From contig CAZVOD010000109.1 of NCBI GenBank assembly GCA_964628385.1, positions 1 to 12,016 on the forward strand: a stretch of 12,016 nucleotides of DNA, given 5' to 3'. A program made the translations under genes and the position numbers. Source of the DNA: JANQPA01 sp964628385 (GTDB lineage: Bacteria; Bacteroidota; Bacteroidia; Chitinophagales; Saprospiraceae). Below the pieces are notes generated by a model. The model made no database searches. It was not told the origin of the DNA and was given only the letters and a program-made list of their open reading frames with translations. Below, piece by piece: positions 7,487 through 12,016 of the stretch (within the stretch, counting starts at the first letter, position 1; every line of letters begins with the position of its first letter).

Positions 7487-8254
7487 ATGATCAGAACAGA
7501 TAATATAATCAAATCATTCGGAGAAAACGAGGTGCTCAGAGGAATCACCACAGAGTTCTATAAATCCAAAACCAATTTGATCATAGGACGAAGTGGTGCA
7601 GGAAAAACCGTTCTCCTAAAATTGCTGGTAGGCTTATTACAACCTACCTCAGGTGATATTTTTTATGATGATATCAACTTTTGTAAGCTGAATAAAAAAG
7701 AGGTAAGGTCCCTTCGTATGGAAGTAGGGATGTTGTTTCAGGCCTCTGCATTATTCGATTCTATGACAGTAGAAGAAAATATTCGTTTCCCGCTGGATAT
7801 GTTTACGAATATGACCAAAAAGGAAAAGTCAGACCGGATCAACTACTGTTTGGAACGGGTAAACCTCGAAGGCGTAAACGAAAAATACCCTTCCGAGACT
7901 AGTGGGGGGATGCAAAAAAGAGTTGGTATTGCCAGAGCTATCGTTCTGAATCCAAAATATTTGTTTTGTGATGAGCCTAATTCAGGTCTGGATCCTAAAA
8001 CGGCCATCGTTATTGATGAACTGATCAAAAGTATTACGGAAGAAAATAATATTACCACTATTATAAATACCCACGATATGAACTCTGTGATGGGTATTGG
8101 TGAAAATATTCTATTACTTTATGAAGGGCGGGCGGCCTGGAGAGGGCACAAATCAGAAGTTATTGACAGTAATAATGAGCTGCTTCAGGACTTTATCTTT
8201 GCTTCCCCATTCCTCAAAGACCTCAGAGATGCCGCCGTAAAAAGCGAATCTTAA
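7487..8254 (+). CDS. mlaF: MlaF-type ABC transporter ATP-binding protein
   Basis: This encodes a 255-residue ABC ATPase that would power the MlaE permease encoded just upstream. All nucleotide-binding motifs are intact: Walker A GRSGAGKT at residues 34-41, Q-loop Gln85, signature TSGGMQKR at 138-145, Walker B ending in DE at 162-163 with the following PNSGLDP, and the switch His196 in NTHD. GRSGAGK and SGGMQKRVGIARA are characteristic of the Mla/Ttg2A branch, not of generic importers. EPTSGLDP of Proteobacteria is EPNSGLDP here, a conservative change. The protein is cytosolic and bound to the membrane through MlaE. Together the pair suggests maintenance of outer-membrane lipid asymmetry or lipid supply to the outer membrane; the direction of transport cannot be read from the sequence. 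Confidence 0.93.
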   Translation: MIRTDNIIKSFGENEVLRGITTEFYKSKTNLIIGRSGAGKTVLLKLLVGLLQPTSGDIFYDDINFCKLNKKEVRSLRMEVGMLFQASALFDSMTVEENIRFPLDMFTNMTKKEKSDRINYCLERVNLEGVNEKYPSETSGGMQKRVGIARAIVLNPKYLFCDEPNSGLDPKTAIVIDELIKSITEENNITTIINTHDMNSVMGIGENILLLYEGRAAWRGHKSEVIDSNNELLQDFIFASPFLKDLRDAAVKSES

Positions 8255-8291
8255 TGAATTACCCCATCCCTGTATTCCTGATCAACGGATT

Positions 8292-8312
8292 CGAATAATT
8301 CAATTTTATTCG
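8292..8312 (+). terminator. Weak AT-rich hairpin after mlaF
   Basis: CGAATAA at 8292-8298 and TTATTCG at 8306-8312 form a perfect 7-bp stem with a 7-base loop, 37 bases after the mlaF stop. There is no T-tract after it, so it is only a weak candidate for transcript end formation between mlaF and the tRNA promoter. Confidence 0.25.
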
Positions 8313-8321
8313 CTTACAAAC

Positions 8322-8353
8322 TTGCACGCAAGCCGACTAATACCTTATCTTTA
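8322..8353 (+). promoter_or_regulatory. Putative Bacteroidota-type promoter for tRNA-Leu
   Basis: TTG at 8322-8324 and TATCTTTA at 8346-8353 resemble the -33 (TTTG) and -7 (TAnnTTTG) elements of Bacteroidota, with 21 bases between them. This would start transcription about 20 bases before the tRNA. The last base of the -7 element deviates (A for G), so the match is partial. Confidence 0.4.
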
Positions 8354-8381
8354 TGTTTCTATCATTGATTGCAATCTCTTA

Positions 8382-8465
8382 GCCCGGGTGCTGGAATTGG
8401 TAGACAGGCATGGTTGAGGGCCATGTGTCCTTTAGGGCGTGCGGGTTCGACTCCCGCTCCGGGCA
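8382..8465 (+). tRNA. tRNA-Leu (anticodon GAG)
   Basis: This 84-base sequence folds as a class II tRNA. The acceptor stem pairs GCCCGGG (8382-8388) with TCCGGGC (8458-8464), with one G-T wobble at the inner end. The anticodon stem CATGG/CCATG encloses the loop TTGAGGG, placing the anticodon GAG at 8416-8418, which reads CUC and CUU leucine codons. A long variable arm (about 8426-8440) with a small stem, and a T arm GCGGG-TTCGACT-CCCGC, agree with leucine tRNA. The D-loop contains the GG pair in AATTGGTAGAC. The discriminator is A at 8465, and the terminal CCA is not encoded, since CTT follows. No integrase or second attachment copy is visible nearby. Confidence 0.97.
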
Positions 8466-8563
8466 CTTCTATTACCTTTTTTCCTCCGGTTTCTTTACAT
8501 TTGGGTTAACTTGATAAACCAGGTTGCATCGTGCTTGGATAAAGCAAGAAAGCTATCGGAGCG

Positions 8564-8594
8564 CCTGACTCATCTCAATGAGCAGTAACTCAGG
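8564..8594 (+). repeat. Interrupted hairpin in the leader of the glmU-like gene
   Basis: CCTGACTCAT at 8564-8573 can pair with ATGAG (8578-8582) and, after a 7-base bulge, with TCAGG (8590-8594). This gives a two-part stem about 54 bases before the glmU-like start codon. A -7-like TACATTTG lies at 8496-8503, so the structure could sit in the 5' leader of the mRNA. No known riboswitch is recognised. Confidence 0.3.
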
Positions 8595-8647
8595 TTCACT
8601 TATCTTTCAGCCTCTTAGCATGTATAGCAACGCTAATTTGCTAATAA

Positions 8648-9868
8648 ATGGCGAATATCATTCTTTTTGATAATGAAGCTAGAGAAAACCTGCTTCCTCT
8701 TACGTACACCAGACCCGTTTGTGAGCTAAGGGTTGGTATTTTGACTATTAAAGAAAAATGGGAAAAATGGCTGGGCCCCGATCACCAATATGCCTACATC
8801 ACTCAGGACTATTTAGCCGAAAAATACCCGATAGATTTTGGGCAGGAAAACTTTGTGATCAATGGTTCTGTATTGCCTTCAGAACAGCTAGTGACGCTCA
8901 TGAAATATATGGATTACAATCAGGCTTACCTCAAGGACGATGAGTTGATTGTAGCCAAACTAAATGAGCGACAGTTTGAGCGACTAATAGCAGATGAAGA
9001 AATCGAGGATCTAAAAGGGTTCGATATAGAAAATACAGAATACCTCAAGATTGACTATCCCTGGGATATTTTCAAGTCTAATGATGCTGCCTTACGCATG
9101 GATTTTGAGCTGCTCACCAAAGGACGGCAATCACAGCCTATTAGTGTTACCAATACCATTCTTGGTCAGGAGCAGGTATTTCTTGAGCCCGGTGCCCAGA
9201 TGGAATGTTCTATACTCAATGCTACGGCCGGGCCTATATACATTGGTTCAGGAGCAGAAATCATGGAAGGCTCCATCGTCAGAGGCCCCCTGGCCATGTG
9301 CGAACACAGCGTATTGAAAATGGGCGCTAAAATATACGGTGCTACCACCATCGGTCCGTGGTCAAAAGTGGGAGGAGAGGTGAATAATAGTGTTATACAG
9401 GCTTATTCCAACAAAGCTCACGATGGCTTTTTGGGGAATTCAGTAATAGGCGAATGGTGTAACCTCGGCGCGGATACCAATATTTCCAATTTAAAAAATA
9501 ATTATGCCAATGTAAAAGTTTGGAACTACCCCGCTGAACGGTTTCTGGATTCCGGTCAGCAATTCTGTGGCCTCATCATGGGAGATCACTCTAAATGCGG
9601 AATCAATACTATGTTGAATACCGGTACCGTCGTAGGCGTAGCCTGTAATATATTCGGTGCAGGGTATCCTCGTAATTTTATTCCTTCCTTTTCATGGGGT
9701 GCTGCAGGTAGTATTATGACGCATCGCACAGATAAGGCATTTGAAACGGCTGAGCTGATGATGAAAAGACGCAAGGTCGACTTTGATGTACCGGAAAGAA
9801 TCATTTTGCTGAGAATATTCGAAGACACTGCCAGGTTCAGACCTTGGGACAAGAAAAAAGAAGCATGA
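8648..9868 (+). CDS. Alternative GlmU-family sugar nucleotidyltransferase/acyltransferase
   Basis: This encodes a 406-residue protein of the Bacteroidota alternative GlmU family (of the kind described by TIGR03991), probably supplying UDP-GlcNAc for peptidoglycan and lipid A. The N-terminal half starts with a strand and the family stretch LLPLTYTRPVCELRVGILTI (residues 15-34). It lacks the classic GxGTRM pyrophosphorylase signature of E. coli GlmU. From about residue 170 to 355 lies a left-handed beta-helix of hexapeptide repeats. Within it, NKAHDGFLGNSVIG (255-268; His258) and NLGADTNISNLKNNY (272-286) correspond to the acetyltransferase active-site region of GlmU. The last 45 residues are a helical tail. 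Whether the N-terminal half is an active uridylyltransferase cannot be told from sequence. The stop overlaps the next start by ATGA. Confidence 0.87.
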   Translation: MANIILFDNEARENLLPLTYTRPVCELRVGILTIKEKWEKWLGPDHQYAYITQDYLAEKYPIDFGQENFVINGSVLPSEQLVTLMKYMDYNQAYLKDDELIVAKLNERQFERLIADEEIEDLKGFDIENTEYLKIDYPWDIFKSNDAALRMDFELLTKGRQSQPISVTNTILGQEQVFLEPGAQMECSILNATAGPIYIGSGAEIMEGSIVRGPLAMCEHSVLKMGAKIYGATTIGPWSKVGGEVNNSVIQAYSNKAHDGFLGNSVIGEWCNLGADTNISNLKNNYANVKVWNYPAERFLDSGQQFCGLIMGDHSKCGINTMLNTGTVVGVACNIFGAGYPRNFIPSFSWGAAGSIMTHRTDKAFETAELMMKRRKVDFDVPERIILLRIFEDTARFRPWDKKKEA

Positions 9869-10539
9869 GGCAGCCGGGGTGGAAAAAATGGCTGAGCTAT
9901 TTCTACGAATGGCCAATAGAAACCATTAGTAGTGACAAACATGAAATGCTTCAGGTATTGCTGATTCAGGGGCAGTATCAGCTTGTCAGTCCAAATGCGA
10001 TTTATTCCTACGGTATTTTGTATACCAACTTCCTTCAGGCTTTCAAAAAATTAAATATTGAAACCTTTAAAGGAAAAAAAGTCCTCGTCCTGGGCCTGGG
10101 TTTAGGCAGCATACCACAAATGTTGGAGACCCGATTCCAGCGGAAATTCCAATACACCATTGTGGAGTTTGATGAAGCCATCGTTGAGCTGGCACACAAA
10201 TACGTTTTACAATATTTGGATTCAGCAATTGAAGTTATTCATGCGGATGCCTTTGCCTTTATTGATCAGCAGGAGGAGACCTACGATATAATTTGTATGG
10301 ATATCTTTTTTGATGATCTTATACCTTCTCAATTCGAGCAAAAAGATTTTTTATTTAAAATAAAATCTCTCCTAAATCCCGGTGGTTTATTTTTGTACAA
10401 TCGACTGGCATTGACCATGAAGGATAGAGAAAAAAGCCAGGCATTTTTTGATAAAGTTTTTCTGAAAGTTTTTCCAGAGAGCCAAAAGTTGAAAGTAGGG
10501 CGAAACTGGATGCTGGTAGATAAAAACAAGGCAGTCTGA
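9865..10539 (+). CDS. Spermidine-synthase-like methyltransferase-fold protein
   Basis: This encodes a 224-residue class I SAM-dependent-transferase-fold protein resembling spermidine synthases. From the chosen start, the glycine-rich motif VLVLGLGLGSIPQML is at residues 73-87. The acidic residue that binds the nucleoside ribose is in TIVEFDEAIV (about 98-107), a second acidic motif is HADAF (126-130), and DIICMDIFFDD (141-151) marks the next strand. NPGGLFLYNR at 171-180 completes the core. The family includes aminopropyltransferases and methyltransferases, and the substrate is not evident. I chose the ATG at 9865, which overlaps the upstream stop as ATGA; the longer frame from 9844 would overlap by 25 bases and adds MGQEKRS only. 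The overlap suggests translational coupling with the glmU-like gene. Confidence 0.85.
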   Translation: MRQPGWKKWLSYFYEWPIETISSDKHEMLQVLLIQGQYQLVSPNAIYSYGILYTNFLQAFKKLNIETFKGKKVLVLGLGLGSIPQMLETRFQRKFQYTIVEFDEAIVELAHKYVLQYLDSAIEVIHADAFAFIDQQEETYDIICMDIFFDDLIPSQFEQKDFLFKIKSLLNPGGLFLYNRLALTMKDREKSQAFFDKVFLKVFPESQKLKVGRNWMLVDKNKAV

Positions 10540-10634
10540 CAGAAGAATCGCCCTGAGGATATCTTATTCTGATACCAATGGAGTGGCCATATCTAAACTG
10601 TAAAAACACATAGAAGCTAAATCATTCAACAACC

Positions 10635-10939
10635 ATGAAACACCAAAATTAGAGACACTTGTACAAAAAACTGAAGCCGCTCCTCAGACAATTAAAGATA
10701 ATCTTACTCCGCTTTCCGCAGCGCAACTGAATTGGCAGCCTGAGTCTGGCAAATGAAGTATTGCACAATTGATTGAACACCTTATCAAGACGGCATCTTC
10801 TTATTTTCCGAATCTTGAGGCTGCCCGTCAAAGCGCTCATAAAGCGCCGCTGCTCTCTCGTTTATCCTTTCCTTTAAAGATATGTCCTAACTTTCAGGGG
10901 ATCAACATATTTAAATTAAGAGATGTGGACATAGCATAA
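10635..10939 (+). pseudogene. Decayed DinB-family gene
   Basis: This is a remnant of a DinB-like (DinB_2) gene. From ATG 10635 the frame hits a stop at once (TAG at 10650). Restoring one A in the A-run at 10645-10648 gives MKHQKLETLVQK and continuous sequence with LSAAQLNWQPESGK, then TGA at 10754-10756, then SIAQLIEHLIKTASSYFPNLE. In DinB relatives the position of this TGA is a conserved Trp (GKWSI), so TGG to TGA is the likely change. After about 10850 the similarity fades and the frame closes at 10937-10939, about 100 codons in all against the usual 150-170. A frameshift, a nonsense codon and loss of the C-terminal part all point to an inactive gene. DinB-family proteins are four-helix, metal-binding thiol-dependent transferases or related enzymes. 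Confidence 0.65.
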
Positions 10940-10946
10940 AAGTTAT

Positions 10947-10989
10947 CGTGTAGCTTTACACGGATGGCAGGGGGTATTTTACTACCCTG
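10947..10989. repeat. Two small adjacent hairpins
   Basis: CGTGTA (10947-10952) and TACACG (10957-10962) form a perfect 6-bp stem with loop GCTT. Directly after it, CAGGG-G-GTA (10968-10976) can pair with TACCCTG (10983-10989) with a one-base bulge around TTTTAC. They lie just past the decayed DinB gene and might be remains of its transcript end, but no T-run follows closely. Confidence 0.35.
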
Positions 10990-11112
10990 ATCCTGGTATT
11001 TAGATAATTTTTTAGCAGTGGCAAGCCCCGACTTTCCAGGCTTTTATTACATCATCCATTAGTAATTCTCATCCAATAGTAGATTCTACTTTTCTGGAAC
11101 ACTATAATTTTA

Positions 11113-11120
11113 TATATTTG
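11113..11120 (+). promoter_or_regulatory. Putative -7 element (TAnnTTTG)
   Basis: TATATTTG matches the Bacteroidota -7 consensus exactly. TTTCTGG around 11091-11097 lies at about the right distance for a poor -33 element. Transcription would start near 11127 and read through the dyad at 11139-11159 towards the gene at 11408, leaving a long leader of about 280 bases. Confidence 0.35.
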
Positions 11121-11138
11121 CATACAGGCAAATAAAAG

Positions 11139-11159
11139 TATCTATTTCGCAAATAGATA
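11139..11159. repeat. Perfect 9-bp inverted repeat
   Basis: TATCTATTT (11139-11147) and AAATAGATA (11151-11159) are perfect inverted copies around CGC. It sits about 20 bases after a -7-like element, so it could be an operator or the 5' hairpin of a leader RNA. The left arm shares the 9-mer TATTTCGCA with the 13-bp stem at 800-812. Confidence 0.6.
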
Positions 11160-11210
11160 TAAAAAGTTACCTTGTAATCCCATTTCGGCAAAAACTGCTC
11201 TAAGTAAAAA

Positions 11211-11396
11211 TTACCTATGAACATAAATAAAGAGCTTTTGTCTTTTTATATAGCACAATAGTGCAGTTACAAATACTAGATAAGATAGACCTAAAAAAAG
11301 GCTTGTAAAAGTCTTGTAAATAAAATCAATCGGCACTTGTTGATATAGTGTCACTAGGACGGTTGAAAATAAAAGTAAAGGTAATTTCATAATCAA
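11211..11396 (-). CDS. Doubtful small membrane protein
   Basis: An open frame of 61 codons encodes a hydrophobic peptide with two possible membrane segments, at about residues 4-19 and 29-49. The second is followed by a basic KRQK patch, which would fit the positive-inside rule. An alternative start is the ATG at residue 3. I do not recognise a family. AT-rich intergenic DNA often gives hydrophobic frames by chance, no ribosome binding site or promoter is clear, and it lies antisense to the probable leader of the gene at 11408. It is listed only because the rest of this stretch is empty. Confidence 0.25.
   Translation of the reverse strand: MIMKLPLLLFSTVLVTLYQQVPIDFIYKTFTSLFLGLSYLVFVTALLCYIKRQKLFIYVHR
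11346..11356. repeat. Small perfect dyad TAGTG-T-CACTA
   Basis: Five-base perfect arms around a single T, 51 bases before the ATG at 11408. Its position fits an operator for the secreted-protein gene, but a dyad this short can arise by chance. Confidence 0.3.
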
Positions 11397-11407
11397 ATCA
11401 TAATAAC

Positions 11408-12016
11408 ATGACTAGAATTATTTCTACTCTTTTTCTTTTGATGATGGTCTGTTCGTTTTCCTTCGGGCAAATCAGTCAAGACTTCAGTGATTTAGACTGC
11501 GATCGTGCAAACCTTCAAAGTGTTTGCTGGTTTTTTTCCACTACAACCTTGTATGATGGATCGGGCGCTATAGATGGTTGTAGCATCCGAAGTGGTCAGC
11601 TTTCTAATCCTGCTGACTTACAGTACGTTGTTAGAACACCTGCTATTCAAGCGGGATCAGGTGCAGTATTAACATTCGACTATGCTTTTTCCAATTTAAG
11701 TTCTTCTCCTGAACTTAAAGTATACCGGGAAGACGCTAGTGCTTATGCGCCTAATCAGCCTGTACAGGCTAGCGAATTAACATTGATAACCACTGAGAGT
11801 GGGGTTTCAACGCCTACTGCTGTTTCCGTGAACTTACCAGATGGTGTTTACAGAATCGTTTTTGAATTTACGGGAAATGGCGGTCAAAGCAGAGGTCTCA
11901 TTGATGAACTTGAGATCACTAACGCGGAATTCATAGAAACAGGAGATTGTGGTAGTGTTCTTCCATGTGCTAACGATACAGAAGCACCAGTCCTTGAGTG
12001 TGAGGACATTACCGTT
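11408..12016 (+). CDS. Secreted HYR-domain protein, 3'-truncated by the window end
   Basis: An open frame of 203 codons starts at ATG 11408 and runs off the window without a stop. Residues 1-20 form a signal peptide (MTRIISTLFLLMM, then CSFSFGQ) with a likely cut after FG, just before QISQDF. Residues about 22-170 look like a beta-sandwich: SQDFSDLDCDRANLQSVCWFF, a Cys-containing segment, and a later GLIDELEI strand typical of the end of carbohydrate-binding or jelly-roll modules in Bacteroidota. At 190-203, DTEAPVLECEDITV is the classic opening of a HYR domain, an immunoglobulin-like repeat often present in several copies. Such proteins are commonly large, surface-exposed adhesins exported by the type IX system, whose C-terminal sorting domain would lie beyond the window. 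No neighbour clarifies its role. Confidence 0.85.
   Translation, partial: MTRIISTLFLLMMVCSFSFGQISQDFSDLDCDRANLQSVCWFFSTTTLYDGSGAIDGCSIRSGQLSNPADLQYVVRTPAIQAGSGAVLTFDYAFSNLSSSPELKVYREDASAYAPNQPVQASELTLITTESGVSTPTAVSVNLPDGVYRIVFEFTGNGGQSRGLIDELEITNAEFIETGDCGSVLPCANDTEAPVLECEDITV

Noticed and set aside
8382..8465. tRNA-Leu as an integration site of a mobile element
   Set aside because: No integrase gene and no repeated tRNA 3' end are visible in the window.
10754..10756. TGA in the DinB remnant as a selenocysteine or readthrough codon
   Set aside because: The position corresponds to a conserved Trp, a frameshift is also present upstream, and no selenocysteine element is seen.
10649..10840. - strand frame opposite the DinB remnant
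   Set aside because: Antisense shadow; the + strand reads as a DinB-family sequence after two repairs, while the - strand frame resembles nothing I recognise.

Overview
The window looks like a chromosomal segment of a Bacteroidota bacterium, most likely of the Cytophagales or a relative. This rests on gene content: a Bacteroidota-type alternative GlmU, an M43 (cytophagalysin-like) metalloprotease lipoprotein, a secreted HYR-domain protein, a LemA plus two TPM-protein cluster, and an ATP-grasp protein starting with an NWEYW motif. It is also supported by several TAnnTTTG promoter elements and weak Shine-Dalgarno sequences. I see no phage, plasmid, insertion sequence, CRISPR array or defence locus; most of the window is ordinary chromosome.

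Layout. (1) 105-3458, + strand: a lemA gene, a 171-base spacer full of inverted repeats, a cytoplasmic TPM-domain protein, an exported TPM protein (YgcG type) with a glycine-rich tail, and a zinc-metalloprotease lipoprotein. (2) 3484-6229, - strand: an ATP-grasp protein, a TANGO2/NRDE-family protein and a short-chain dehydrogenase. (3) 6230-6729: a divergent intergenic region of about 500 bases with short repeats but no gene. (4) 6730-8254, + strand: MlaE-type permease and MlaF-type ATPase, with no MlaD/MCE gene beside them. (5) 8382-8465: tRNA-Leu(GAG) with a plausible Bacteroidota promoter. (6) 8648-10539, + strand: alternative GlmU overlapping by four bases with a spermidine-synthase-like, SAM-dependent-transferase-fold protein. 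(7) 10540-11407: a gene-poor stretch holding a decayed DinB-family gene (one frameshift, one nonsense codon), several perfect small dyads and a doubtful small membrane ORF on the - strand. (8) 11408-12016, + strand: the N-terminal part of a secreted protein that enters a HYR domain as the window ends.

How the genes fit together. The first block looks like one envelope-associated unit: a membrane-anchored LemA and two TPM proteins, one on each side of the membrane. The MlaE/MlaF pair would move phospholipid between the membranes, using a substrate-binding partner encoded elsewhere. The alternative GlmU supplies UDP-GlcNAc for peptidoglycan and lipid A. No strong candidate for a new system was found. 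The items most worth a second look are the stacked hairpins between lemA and the TPM gene, the decayed DinB gene, the possible C-terminal loss in the metalloprotease lipoprotein, and the perfect dyads upstream of the last gene.
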